Below are positions 45,535 to 57,639 of a DNA stretch of 64,000 bases, in pieces (within the stretch, counting starts at the first letter, position 1; every line of letters begins with the position of its first letter). Position numbers and translations under genes: made by a program. The notes under the pieces were generated by a model. That model saw nothing but the letters and a program-made list of their open reading frames with translations. It was not told the DNA's origin and made no database searches. The stretch is from Bemisia tabaci (Eukaryota; Arthropoda; Insecta; Hemiptera; Aleyrodidae). The stretch spans positions 43,450,243 to 43,514,242 of the forward strand of contig NC_092793.1 in the NCBI RefSeq assembly GCF_918797505.1, given 5' to 3'.

Positions 45535-47104
45535 ACCATAGTGGGCCGTTTCGGAGAGGAGAGGGGGTTGCTCCTGGCCCCCCGTAGGGTGTACTGGCAT
45601 TCCAGACTTCTAATTTGCGATTTCCGACTTGGAATTCGGAATCTACGCCTTAAATTACATTAGAATCGACACCTCACATGCCACCTTGAGAGAATTTCAC
45701 TGCAACTATGCCCCCCTGGCGGCCGTTTTGAAGAGGGTTATGGGGGTTGCTCCTGGCCCCCCGTAGTAGTAATGGCATTCCAGACCACCAATTTGCGATT
45801 TCCGGCTCGGAATTCGGAATCCACGCCTTAAATTACATAGGAATCGACACCTCACATGCCGCTTTGAGAGAATTTCACTGCAACTATGCCCACCGGCGGC
45901 CGTTTTGGAGAGAGGAGCTGGTTACTCCTGGCCCCTCGTAGGGTGTAATGGCATTCCAGACCCCTAATTTGCGATTTCCGACTTGGAATTCGGAATCTAC
46001 GCCTCTACTTACTTAAGAATCGACACCTCGCATGACGTCCTGAGAGAATTTCACTATTTATGCCCCCCTGGCAGCCATATTAGAAAGAAGAGGGGGTTAA
46101 GGGGGTTCCCCTGGCCCCATATACGGTATAGGCCGTTGCAAGTCTCATATTTGCGATTTATAACTTGAAATTTGGATTTTACGCCTCAAATTACATAGGA
46201 ATCGACTCCTACTATGACGTTCTGAGGGAATGTCACCGTTCATGCCCCCCGCGGCGGCCATATTGGAGGGAGGAGGGGGCTGCTCCTGGCCCCCCATACG
46301 ATGTAGCGGCATTGCAGATCTTCATTATAGGTCTTACAACCCAGTTTGCATACAAAAAGACACGTCAATCGGCAGTGAAGGGTGCATCTCGTGAAATTAC
46401 CTTTAGAGTTGAAATTTTGGCCGCCATCTTGGATTTGACGGCCCCAAAGGGGTTGAAATGATTTTTTGACACAAAATACGAATTCTACGACCAACATTAC
46501 ATATTAATGGACACCAAACTCGACAATATTCTCAAATTTTAGAATTTTGACCCCTGAGGCGGCCATTTTGGGCGCCATCTTGAACTGGGGGAACTAGCAT
46601 CATTTTTGGACTTGACAACATCGGATTCTGCACGAAAAAACGAAGAGAATGATGTATCGTTTAAACTTTATTACACAAGCTGCACACAGGAGTCTTTTTT
46701 TGTTCACCTGCTACCGTTCTACCGGAAAACTACGAGACAAAGTCTAGAAATGACGTGTCAATTTCTTTACATCACATAAACTTATTCGCAAAATCGAGAC
46801 AGCTCGGTGTCGGACTCTCCATAAGGAGCAACACCATAAACTATCCCCCTCCCCCAGTTTTAAAGAATCTCTGATTATTAATTACTCATTTAAAATTTTA
46901 ACAGTTTAGTACATCTCCTATCTTGTTGACATGATAATATACGTACTGGATTCCTCTCAGCAAGATGCTGGCAAAATAATTAATTGTAAATTATATCAGG
47001 AGCATTTTATGTTGTAAATCATTTATCGTCACACTGAAGAAATGAAAATATTAGTCGGGCTGCGAAAAACGCAGATTATTCCGCATTTTTCAGTTTGCCG
47101 GCCT
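45535..47104 (-). repeat. Inverted repeat D, right arm
   Basis: Inverted partner of 30032-31720. It contains about four and a half units of the ~180-bp array (45535-46335, marked by GAATCGACACCTCAC at about 45663, 45841, 46018, 46200), then the single-copy part to the end word at 47104. Confidence 0.85.
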
Positions 47105-48300
47105 TTATTACACTTTATTACACAAGCTGCACACAGAAGTACATCTGCAACCGCACTATGGCCTTTTTTTTTCTTTTCAAAGTTTGCTCCGATTTTTGCT
47201 TTGAAATTGTAGTGTTATCGTCAAATTGGGACAGCAAATCAATTAAGCTTGAATGAAATAAAAAAAGAGGGAAATTAAGTACTGAAGAAAATAATCAGAT
47301 AAAAAATTGCTGTCATTCTGCAAAATTTTTTGAATAATCACTGTGCAGTACCTGGGTGAATTCAAATAAGGGTCAAATTCCAGGTTCTATTTCCTCCCAA
47401 AATTTTTTTCTGAATTTTTGGGCAAACCAAACTTTATTTTGACTATCATTAGGTGTATACTTAGGAAATATAGCCCGTCGAGCTTAATAGTTGGGCTTAA
47501 ACCCGAATTTCCACCGTCAAGTGTATCACTTCCCAAAATTTGCCGTAATTTTGCCTGATTTCCTAAATTTTCATCTCAGAGGTGACATATAATACTTTTA
47601 ATTAAAAATTGAACACTATTGTCATAAAAGCATCGTCGAGCACTAAATTAAAGCATAATTGAAAACATGTAACCCTTTCATATCTTGCAGAACCAAAAAA
47701 ATTAAGAAAAAATTCATCCGTCATGAGAGATATCTGGAGCTTATTCTGCTCGTCTTTTAGACAGTTCCGTCTGTTTATCAAAATGCGCACTGTTTTCGTT
47801 TCACACAAGAAGAAGCTTTTATTTCTTGGAATATTGCAATACAAAATAGATCAAAAACACCGAATTTTAAAACTTCGAGAGGGCGTGTACCCGCTGAAGT
47901 GGTGATAAAGCCAGGAAAAGTTTGAGGACTTACATTAATATAACAATTACACTGGTCAACTTTTTATTTTTAAATTTTTGATTTTCCGAAGATTTGCCAA
48001 TGGTTTCAGAGTTGATTTTTGGCGCTGATTCTGAAGAACACCTCCATTTACCTGTATCGATGCGATTTATCCTGGGAAAGTTCGGCATTTTTCCGGAGAA
48101 ATCGGAATTTTCCTTAAAAATCTAGCTTTTCCAGAAGAGTCAATTTGCCAGGAGAATCTTTGCATGATGGAAAAAACACAGGAATTTTTCGATTTCGTAG
48201 CCTAAGAAACATAAGAAACCCTATTGCACCCCTCTTAAAATTTCCTTTCTTTTCCTTATACCATGGTTTTCCGGTCCAGTTTTATTAAAATCAATTAATT
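47105..48300. other. Anonymous stretch
   Basis: AT-rich, no recognised gene. A TTTGGCGCTGATTCTGAAG word near 48018 is a diverged form of the recurrent word. Confidence 0.45.
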
Positions 48301-48319
48301 AGTCACCGAGATAGTGTTT

Positions 48320-48780
48320 TAAGCCACGGCCACCATCTTAGATTTTCGAATCTCGGAAATTTGACTAAAATTCGAGTTCCCACTCAAAAATACCCGCGGC
48401 GCATGGGTACCAAGTTTTGCGTAAAGCGATTGATTAGGCGCTGAGATAGCATTTTAGGCCATGTCCGCCATCTTGGATTTTCGAATTTTAAAAATTTGAC
48501 AACAAATTTAAGTTCCCCATTGAAAAGTACCTTCGTGTACCAAGTTTCACTTAAATCGGTCGAAAAGAGCGCCTACAGGGCTTAAACAAACAAGTCTCAG
48601 TTGATTAGGCGCTGCGATAGCATTTTAGGTCATGTCCGCCATCTTGGATTTTCAAATTTTCAAAATTCGACTGAAAATTCGAGTTTCCAATTGAAAAATA
48701 CCCTCGGGTACCAAGTCTCACTTAAATCGGTAGAAAAGAGCGCCTACAAAGCTTAAACAAGCAAGTCTCAGTTGTAACAG
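48320..48780 (+). repeat. CCATCTTGGATTTT repeat, three units
   Basis: CCATCTT(A/G)GATTTTC occurs at about 48333, 48468 and 48639. Each is followed by a segment with AAATTCGAGTT, GAAAA(G)TACC and ACCAAGT(T)TC. The same family, with shorter units, forms the array at 63060-63545. Confidence 0.7.
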
Positions 48781-48794
48781 TTTTCCACTCTGTC

Positions 48795-48856
48795 CCACTA
48801 AACTGGGACATGGGACAGGATGGAACGGGACAAGATGGAACGGGACAGGATGGAAT
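48795..48856 (+). repeat. GGGACAGGATGGAAC minisatellite
   Basis: Four or five copies of a ~15-bp unit. Confidence 0.8.
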
Positions 48857-50142
48857 AAGCTGTTTTTTAAGCTTATCTCTAACAGTAAAGACAATTTTGG
48901 TGTTTTTTTTCACAGAATATTTAGTAGCACGTCCTAGAGGATCGGAATAAGAGAAAATTTTCCCTTACGCACACTTCAAAAGTATTTTACGAGCTGATAT
49001 TAGTGAGTGTGTATGCTTGACGCCCTGTTAGTTATCGTGTATAGCATTCTGTTTGGCATCGTTAATGGCGTTAATCTTGCACAAAAATTTGCGAATTTCA
49101 GAATTTTTGCCATCCACGACGTGTGAAATATTCAATCAAAACAAAAAAAGTCGTTTTTGAAAAAACCTCAACGTTACGGCAATCATTTAGAGCTTATTAC
49201 ATCGTTGCCATGTCTCTCCTGACAGTTACTGACTGTTGCTCGGGACAATGATTCTAGCGCGTGAAAAAGTTATTGATGGAGCAAAAAATAAATTGACATA
49301 TTTTTTTTCTCAAATTCAAAAGCATTACCTATCATCTCCGATAAAGTTTTCTTAAATAATTACTCTAGTTATGCTGCAACATCGATTTAAAGTCAAGAAC
49401 CAGGCACGGGGGACACGCAAATTTGGGACAAATGTAGGCAATTTGCACATTCAAAGTTCTCCTAAATTTTTATTTCAGTCCAAATAAAGTGGGAAATAGC
49501 ATGTAATAGTCAACAGTAGTGTGGAAAATGAGAAAAAAATTTGATCTGCCCATGTTTCTCAGATTATGACGATTAAAACAGCTCGGGACACTAAATTAGA
49601 CGCTTATTTGAACTCACCCACCTACCTACATCTCTATGATATGTGCAGATGTTAGTGATTCGGAAAAATTCAGAATTAAAACAGGAGGTTTTAGTTTGTG
49701 AAATTGCGAGAGTTACTGTTTCTCCCTGGCATGACGAAAATTTCTTTATCTCTTAATTATTTTTCTGTTTTTAATTTCCCTCTTCCCCTATTTCTTCACA
49801 CCTCATTAATTTGCTGTTCCAATTTGATCATAACCCCCTAAGGTCGAAGCAAAACATCAGAGCATCCTCTGAAGGAAAGACAAAAGGCTGAACTGACAGC
49901 ATGAGACAAGGTCAAGGTCAAGGTCAACAAATTCTTTTTTCATCATGTATATGTTCGTCTGTAAAATCGGTACGGCTCTGTGTTCTAACTTGGCGTTAGG
50001 AGAAGCATCCTGAAGGGATTTAATTCCGTGGGAAACCATCCTATACTTGTATTGTATCTTATTCTTCTTCCAATCTCTGAGATTAGAGAATAGATACCGA
50101 TGTTTCTATGAAATATTTATGCCATCCAGGTCTTGCTCTATA
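48857..50142. other. Anonymous stretch
   Basis: Nothing recognisable apart from a short GGTCAAGGTCAAGGTCAA triplication near 49909. Confidence 0.5.
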
Positions 50143-50570
50143 TATGTCGCAGGCAAATAGTGAAATCAGGCATTTTGTCAAATGCCTAGGCAGATAGTCA
50201 AATTTTAACGGTCTATACAAAATTTTGCGAATTCATGGCAAAGAGCTCACCACTTTTCACTATTTTTGGAAAAATAACTCATCAAATACCTGTGAATCAC
50301 TTCTTATATTTTGAAATGTTAAAATTCTAAAAATTCTGTATTTTATGACATGTTGCAAATTTCAAGATAAGTGCCTGTTCAGGAGCTAAAACCCGTTTAA
50401 AATACTATTGTAAGATACCAATTTTTACTGAGAATTTTTTCTTGCAGGAGCAATGAATTATTTTGTCTGAAATTAGGAAAAGAATCAGAATTTCAATCTA
50501 AGTTAGAACATTTCACTGTTTGCCTAGGCATGTGACAAAATGCCTGATTTTACTGTTTGCCTGCGACATA
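50143..50570. mobile_element. MITE with TATGTCGCAGGC ends
   Basis: The ends TATGTCGCAGGCAAATAGT and complement are flanked by TA. The homology extends about 65 bp per side (ATCAGGCATTTTGTC, ATGCCTAGGCA). 428 bp, no ORF. TA flanks suggest Tc1/mariner-type mobilisation. Confidence 0.7.
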
Positions 50571-50633
50571 TAGATCTCGTGAACCTAGCAGTATAAGTTT
50601 ATTCCTGAAGTTCATTCGTTTTATATGCCATTA

Positions 50634-51448
50634 GGCCTTGTTTCGACGACGCAACTGTTGAAGGAAGGAAGTGTCTCAAAAATGTTTCACGTATAAGAGA
50701 AATTTTCAGGGTCAGAAACCTGGAACCTCAACAGTTGTTTACCTTCGTATTTTGAATTGATAAACGCTGGTTACACGTCAAGCGGGAGTTTATTGCGGGT
50801 GTTTCATTTCGGAGCGGTTACCTAATACTTAGAAATATTTGTATACATTTCAGTATTAATTTTATATTTTCGTTTATAGCATATCACTACCTACAGCAAG
50901 AAAATAAAATTTTATCGAATATGTTTTCTTTTTATCCATATCTGTGTTATGTTATTGTTTTTTGTTTTGTACCTGGTCGAAAAAACGCAAAATATTCACC
51001 TTTCGTTCATAATTGGACCGAGTTTAACAGAAAGGAACCAACCCACATAAAATTGAAACTCAGAAAAAGAGGTTCGAAATTTTATTCCTCCATTAGGCTC
51101 AATGTAGAAAATAAACTTTAACCCCTCTCAACACAGCCTACTTCTTTTTTCTCGACTTAGAGATTTTGGCAGGAGAGTGTATATGACGAGTAGAACTCAA
51201 AAACATTCTTAACTCAATTTTTTCGAAAACGTGGGTTGGTTCCTTTCTGATGAACTCGGTCCAATTATCAGTTCAGTTGCCTCAATTGACATCGTTTAAC
51301 CTAAAAAAATTAATGTTGTTCAAATATTCCCGCCTAAAAGTTCCAGGAACACATGCTCGTGCGTCGAGACAGGGAACTTCGGTTGGTGCAACAAACTCGT
51401 AACAGTTGCACCTGATTCCGTCGACAGTTGCGCCGTCGAGACAAGGCC
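50634..51448. mobile_element. PIF/Harbinger-like MITE with TTA target sites
   Basis: The ends GGCCTTGT(T/C)TCGACG(A/G)CGCAACTG are inverted copies, and TTA lies outside each (50631-50633, 51449-51451). GGCC-starting ends with a 3-bp TTA duplication are typical of PIF/Harbinger elements. No transposase. A second foldback (51010-51269) is nested in it. Confidence 0.65.
51010..51269. mobile_element. Nested foldback with GGACCGAGTT ends
   Basis: AATTGGACCGAGTTTAACAG and AAAGGAACCAACCCAC near 51012-51047 are inverted at 51232-51267. About 260 bp with no ORF that differs from background. It sits inside the Harbinger-like element. Confidence 0.6.
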
Positions 51449-51451
51449 TTA

Positions 51452-51796
51452 GTTATTGCTGCTTTAGTGCAATGCATACGTTCAGTCAAATTGAAAGCAC
51501 CCCCCTCCCCCCTTTTTTTTGAAGTTGTTAACTGGTTCTGTTAGTTGGTGGTGAAGTGGTGGGCTTGAAAAGAGAACTAGAAAGCCATTTTCACTTTGAA
51601 ACACGTTTATTCATCTAAGGTGACACACAGCCATCTGATATAAAATATCACAAAAGAGGACACGCAATACAACGTTCAGACCGCCGCGATGAGCACCCGC
51701 TCGCGAATGAGAGTTGTCGTTGATGGCTGGTGAGCCACCGATAACCCCAACACCTCCCTTTTATAATAAAAAAGTTCCTTTTTTCCACCCTTACCC
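51452..51796. other. Anonymous stretch
   Basis: C/T-rich word and GAAGTTGTTAACTGGTTC at about 51520 recur as a direct copy near 53785, so the two may bracket a larger unit. No gene. Confidence 0.4.
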
Positions 51797-52450
51797 TAAA
51801 AAGAAAATACAGTGCAGCCAGTAAGGCATTTTATCAGTAATAAGCCATCGGAGCATTGATACATACAGATAAACCATTGGGGCATTAATAAAGCACGCTA
51901 GCCATTGGGGCATCATTAAGGTGATTCGATGGACGTCATATTTTGTGTCGGAACGGCATGCGATATATCGCATCAATTGGTCCCATCTCTTCAGCTACTC
52001 GTCATTATTCTCCAATTTTGAGATGGCAATTCTGTTGTCAGGAGACTAAAGCACTCACTTACCAATTTTAACAAAGAAATTCAACCTAATAAAGGCGTGG
52101 TTTTTCCAGAGAGAAAACATCGCATTCGAGTGCAGTTTCCACATCAGTATCGAATGCTATGTTTTTTCTCTGATAAAACCACGCCTTTTTTACGTTGAAT
52201 TTCTTTGTTAAAATTGGTAAGTGGGTGCTTTAGTCTCCTGACAACAGAATTGCAATCTCAAAATTGGAAAAGAATAACGAGTAGCTGGAAAAATGGAAAC
52301 AATTAATGCGATACATCGCATGCCGTTCTGACACAAAATATGGCGTCCATCGAATCATCTTAAAGCACACTAGCCATTGGGGCATTAATAATCAGCACAC
52401 TCGCCATTGGGGCATTAACAAAGCACACTAGCCATTGGGCCATTAATAAC
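51797..52450 (+). repeat. GCCATTGGGGCATTA minisatellite, split by a MITE
   Basis: Units of about 28-37 bp (GCCATTGGGGCATTAATAA, AAGCACACTA) occupy 51797-51915 and resume at 52364-52450. The break is the TTAA-flanked element. Confidence 0.75.
51920..52359. mobile_element. Foldback MITE with TTAA target sites
   Basis: 440 bp, with ends G(G/A)TGATTCGATGGACG in inverted copies and TTAA at 51916-51919 and 52360-52363. Arms of about 200 bp (CAATTCTGTTGTCAGGAGAC, TTTAACAAAGAAATTCAAC) leave a short loop near 52140. TTAA duplication points to piggyBac- or Sola3-type transposition, supplied in trans. Confidence 0.8.
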
Positions 52451-53149
52451 AATTACATTACCTATAAGACACGATAAGCAATGAAGAACAGACGTCTTAA
52501 TGAACAGAAAGCAGCAGAAGCCTTCATGAACAAGTAGCCGTGACACATCAATGAACACCGAGCCGCAAAGGCATTAATTAATTTAGAGCCGAAGAGGCAT
52601 TACTCGCAAATAAGCTTTCATGAAGCCATGATTGATGAAAGACACCATTTTTTGCTAAAATTTAACACATTGTTTTAAGATCAAACTAGCTGCTCCGGGC
52701 GCCCTCCACAGCTAGCAATGGTGGTGCAGTAGCTAAATTGGAATCGGAGCAATTAGTTGAATCTATTTAATAATGATGAATAAAATGTCTGTAACAATAC
52801 GTGTTGATAGCAATACGCAATACTGCAGTTAATAAGTGAATAAGTCAGGGTCAGTCAAGCCGCAGAGAATAAGGTGCCAGAATATCAAGAAGCTGTGAAG
52901 CGGAGCGCGGAGCAGCCGAGGGATTGCAAAAGAATGTGGGTCTGGGTAGCAAGTGACGAACGACGATGCGACCCGAACCTCCTTCTTTGAGGTTGGTGGG
53001 AGGAGAGCTATGCGAAATAAAACGGAGATAGCCGAAAGAGCGCGGCGGGAGGGGTGGCTGAGACCGTAGAGGGGGGGGGGGGGTACCTAGGGACGGGCAA
53101 GCAGGTAGCGGCCGGACGACCGCTCGAAACAGCTGAACTTTACTCGTCG
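52451..53149. other. Anonymous stretch
   Basis: Short repeated words such as AGCCG(A/C)A(A/G)GGCATTA follow the minisatellite. A G13 run is at about 53070. The 111-codon minus ORF has a skewed composition and no family features. Confidence 0.45.
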
Positions 53150-53220
53150 ATAAAAGTAAGAAAATTTGAGAAAACCGAGAAAACAATTACAGCCTGCAAA
53201 TCTACAGATCAGAAGCTTTC

Positions 53221-53260
<40 letters not shown>

Positions 53261-53485
53261 CATGCAAATCGGCTCGGTGGTTCTCTCAAAGTTAATGTCC
53301 AAAGATTCGGACCTCCGTTTTAATACATTGGAGAAAATTTCGAAAAATCGAAAAACAAATTACAGCCTGAAAATCTACAGCTCAGGGGCTTTCATTTAAA
53401 AAAAAGATCAGGCAAATCGGTCCGGTGGTTCGCTCAAAGTTACCTAACGCCCAAAGATTCGGAACTTTGCATTTTAATATACACA
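53150..53485 (+). repeat. Two ~172-bp tandem units
   Basis: ACAGCCTG(C/A)AAATCTACAG at about 53189 and 53361, with TTCATT(A/T)AAAAA, GGCAAATCGG and CAAAGATTCGGA in each. The first unit carries an A-run of about 35. Confidence 0.75.
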
Positions 53486-53487
53486 TA

Positions 53488-53747
53488 TCGACGGTGTAAG
53501 TCGGCAATCACATAACTCGGTTTGCGACGTCGCAGACTTCCTGTCATACTTTATTTTTTAAACGGAAAACTACTCAATGGCAATTCTTTAAATCTGTCAT
53601 GATTTTTCTTCTCTATGCGAAGAAAATTCTGCAAAAACTTAAAGAAATAATGTCAATTTTTTTCTCCTTTAAAATAATGATAGATAGGCGGAGATTTTCA
53701 GACACCGCAAACGAGTTAGGTATGTGATTGCCGACTTACACCGTCGA
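53488..53747. mobile_element. MITE with TCGACGGTGTAAGTC ends, TA-flanked
   Basis: Inverted ends TCGACGGTGTAAGTCGGCAA share about 40 bp, with TA outside (53486-53487, 53748-53749). 260 bp, no ORF. Confidence 0.75.
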
Positions 53748-54802
53748 TATAGGATACTAGAAGGCCCCCCCCCCCTTCTTTTTTTGACGTTGTTAACTGG
53801 TTCAGCTTCAAAATCACCAGGGACTGAAAGAGGGTTACCTAATCAAAAATGCAGCCCTCCCCCTCCTTGGGTCCAATCCGAAGTTTGATGTGTTGCTCCC
53901 TCTAAAAAGGCACAATTTTTTCGGCAATGGCAAGCATGAAAGTCACTTTCCCGGCGCGCTATAGTGTTGCTGAGTAAAAAACGCGAAATTTCCATAGCTG
54001 CCGCCTACAAACTGAGCTATGAAATTACGGTTGGGAGGAACTTTTTTTTGAAAAACGCACACTTTAAAGATGTGTTCATATGTGTAATGCACCCTTGATT
54101 TGAACATGCATCATTCCTATTTTTTCGATTTATCAATGTGTTAATTTATACAGATGCGCAAATCTCTCTACAAGGCTCTATTTTAATTTGAATGAGAATC
54201 TGTTGAGTCAATAGTGCGTTTCATCTCTGCATCCATTAACAGATTTCATCTCACATGGAAATGATTTGCGTGCGAGTTGTGACCATTTTTGTAACGCCTC
54301 TTAGGAGCGACGACACTTGTTAAGTTTGGGTATTTAGGAATTTTAGTCTCCAAAAACAGTTCGTGAATGCTTTTAGATTTCCTCTTTAATTTTTGATGCT
54401 GAATCCGAATTTCAACCGTTGAGTAAAAAAATTTTTGTTCAAAAGTTGCCAAATTTGGCAAAAATGGCCTAAAATCAGGATTTCACACGGTTTATGGCCC
54501 GTTAACGTGCCAAGGGTTGATCTGGAGACAAAATTGGTTATTTTCAAAGTTAATGCTCGTGAAGTTTTCAAAAAAATTACTACTGAGTTTTCTGATAAAT
54601 GCTTCAAAAGTGCTGAAAGCGGCAAATTAAAGAAAAGTTCACCGAATTGTTTCAAGTTTTTCCCATGAAAACACAAATACTTCACACTAACTCATCTTTT
54701 TGAAAAATGAAGGTAAACCTATGTTCATTAGAATTTGCTCAGTTTTTGGATAGGTATTATGCAATAAAAACCCATTTTATAACAATAACATCCTAATTTA
54801 AG

Positions 54803-54853
<51 letters not shown>

Positions 54854-55728
54854 CAAAATTAGATTTAAATTTTTTCTCATAAATTCTTAAGTATGCCTCT
54901 AATTTGAATTTCTAAAATTTGCTGTCTACAACGTTTCTTTTTCATTTTCCTGATTGTCCAGAGATTTTGGCCGCAAACTCTTGCAACATATCTAAAGTGA
55001 CCTGAAAATACTTTCGCATCTCATTCTACCTAAATTGTTTCGTTCACTTCTTCAAAATATTCAGAGTAAATTCCTGCCTGCAGTTTGATAATCTGCACTT
55101 TTCAAACATTTGTTTTTCAAGATTCATGTAATAATCTTATCATTATTCCCTTATGGGCCGATTTGATTTAACAGGAGGATTGAGGTCTCCAACTTTTAAT
55201 AAAAGAATTTCTTGAAACTATAAAAACCAATAATTTTCTGAAGCCATATATATCCCTTAATGAGAATATATTAAGGTTTTGTTCCATAGTGAAAAGAGTT
55301 TCAGGGTTAGAAACCCGCGTTTAGTTGTTCACTTGTTCACCTTATCACTTTGTCTTTCTTTTCATGATTTTAACTTTTACGCATAAGAAAAAGCAAATAT
55401 CTCTTTGTTGAGATGGGCAGTATTATAATAGGAAATGCTAGAAATATCCTTTGGTTCACCAGATGAAGAGTTTCGGGTGATGGAACGTAACTTTCCGAGG
55501 TTTTTGAGGTACCTATTTATCTTTTATTTTGTTCATCGTATGAATAAAAAAAATTTCTGAAAACATAATCGACGTGAATTCTTGTTAGATACACTCTTGA
55601 GTGTCACAGAAAAATTCCCTCATTTTTTCTTTATTAATGAAGTCAACAAAAAGTGCAGAAATAAAAGGTGTCACCAGAAAGGATTCTTTCATGAATTTCG
55701 GATGAAAATTGACCACCTTGGGTCTCCA
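53748..55728. other. Anonymous stretch with a repeat fragment
   Basis: About 54380-54560 is a single diverged arm of the 43462-44240 family (GATGCTGAATCCGAATTTC, GCCAAATTTGGCAA). An A-run of about 44 lies at 54804-54847. No gene. Confidence 0.5.
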
Positions 55729-55730
55729 TA

Positions 55731-56306
55731 CACGGTGTTTTAACAGTCCAACTTCCTCTCCTCTAACTTTTGAACCATTCGAGGTACCAAAACGAAACTT
55801 TGGGAATGTTCTTGCCTCAAAGGGAACCATCTTCTGAGGGGCTCAAAATTTTGACCCCTCCCTCAGGGGGAGGGTAGGGGACTGTGGCAGCCCCCTAATG
55901 TTTTTTTTCAAATGGTAACCATACCTTGTGATACTTCATTGGAAAGACCATTAAAATCTAAGAATTCCGGCGGAAACTTCAAATCAATATCTTAATTTTT
56001 GAGCGAGTTATGATCGGTCAGAGATCAAAGACCTATTTTCAATAAATCATAACTCCGGTACAAATTATCGTAGAAAAAATATACAACGCGGAAATTTACC
56101 AAATTATAAGCACTTTTAAGTGAAAGTCTTAGGAACCACTTCAAAGTAATTTTAAGGGGGGTTTCGGACTCCCAAATACGTCAGTTCCAAAGTCATACGA
56201 TTTTCCCGCGAAATGAGACGATTCTCTCTGACTGCCTCAACATTTTCTCGTCAAGTTCAAAATTAGCTCAACGTTTACGTTCTCAAGTTCCCAAATACCG
56301 AGCAAA

Positions 56307-56347
<41 letters not shown>

Positions 56348-56963
56348 TTAATGTGATTAAATTTGATCGGTTAAATTTCGTTTTTTTTTTTTTAACTTTG
56401 TCCGGTATTTGGGGATTTGAGAACGTAAATGTTGAACTAATTTTGAACTTGACGAGATAAGGTTGAGGCAGTCAGAGAGAATCGTCTCATTCCGCGGGAA
56501 AATCGTATGACTTGGGAACTGACGTATTTGGGAGTCCGAACCCTCCCTTAAAATTACTTTGAAGTGGTTCTTACGACTTGTACTTAAAAGTGCTTATAAT
56601 TTGGTAAATTTCCGCGTTTTACATATTTTCTACGATAATTTGAACGGGAGTTATAATTCATTAAAAATTGGTGAAGTTTGGCCTTTGACCGATCATAAGA
56701 TATTAATATGAAGTTTCCACCGAAATTCTTAGACTTTAATGCTCTTTCCAATAGCTATCACGAGACTGGGATTACCCTTTGAAAAAAAAAAATTGGGGGC
56801 TACCCTAGTCCCCCAGCTTTCCCCTGAGGAGGGGGCCAAAATTTTGAGCCCCTCAGAAGATGGACCCTTGGAAATAAAAACATTCCCAAAGTTTCGTTTT
56901 GGTATCCTGAACGGTTCAAAAGTTAGAAGAAGGGGGGGGGAGCGGGACTTTTCGAATACCCTG
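55731..56963. mobile_element. Foldback with CACGGTGTTTT ends, TA-flanked
   Basis: Arms of about 600 bp meet at poly-A/poly-T near 56340. The outer ends are CACGGTGTTTTAACAGTCC and, inverted, CAGGGTATTCGAAAAGTCC, with TA outside. Shared internal words are AGCCCCTCAGAAGATGG (inverse), AAATTACTTTGAAGTGG and GCAGTCAGAGAGAATCG. Arms are diverged by roughly ten percent, so this copy is older than the 9251 element. Confidence 0.7.
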
Positions 56964-56965
56964 TA

Positions 56966-57639
56966 TTCTCATTTAAAATTTTATTGACCAATTGGAGTTC
57001 TATACGCGCGTATTTCAGCACTAAATATCGCCACCATGGCTTGTATCGCACCTGTAGGTAATGTATTTGCGGACCTCCTCTCCCTCCCCTAAAGAGCGAC
57101 ACATATATATTTTTTAGTTTTGCTGTTGGTTAAATAGTTATATCCCTGTGGGGCCTACAGACCATAATATAGACACATTGAAATGAGAAAGGTGTTTTAG
57201 GTGATAAATTTGGAATGATTTAGATTGAGGGATGGGTTAGAGAGAGAAAAGGGGATTCTGGGAATTGTTAGAGGAGCTAAACTATCACCATCTTCACACC
57301 TTAAGGCTCGTTAAGGTGACTTCCTAACCCAAAGAGACTGAGCCCTAGAAAACCAGCATAGGGACTTTTTGGGAGGGAATGTTTGGGAGTTGGATGATTG
57401 TATGATGAAAAAGTGAAAAGAGAGTTCGGATGTTTGTGAGGCGTAAGCCTAAATAGTCCTCTGCGGCTGATTCTTAAGTGTGGGAGGATTTTTTCATGGC
57501 AGAATGTTATTAATTTTGAAGGTATTAATTATTGCTTTTTATATTTCTAGATGTTGGTCTAAAAGAATGTATTGGACGTTATAGGGAGAGACTAACTTAA
57601 ATGTAGCTAAAGTGTCAATCAGTTGTTTTCTATTTTTTA
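56966..57639. other. Anonymous stretch
   Basis: No gene recognised. It may be the 3' non-coding end of the minus-strand LINE that follows. Confidence 0.4.

Noticed and set aside
52851..53186. 111-codon minus-strand ORF rich in Pro and Ser
   Set aside because: Composition follows the local G/C-rich run, with no start context or family signature.
51500..53810. LTR retrotransposon between the GTTGTTAACTGGTTC direct copies
   Set aside because: The shared sequence is only about 45 bp, with no primer-binding site, polypurine tract or pol domain between the copies.
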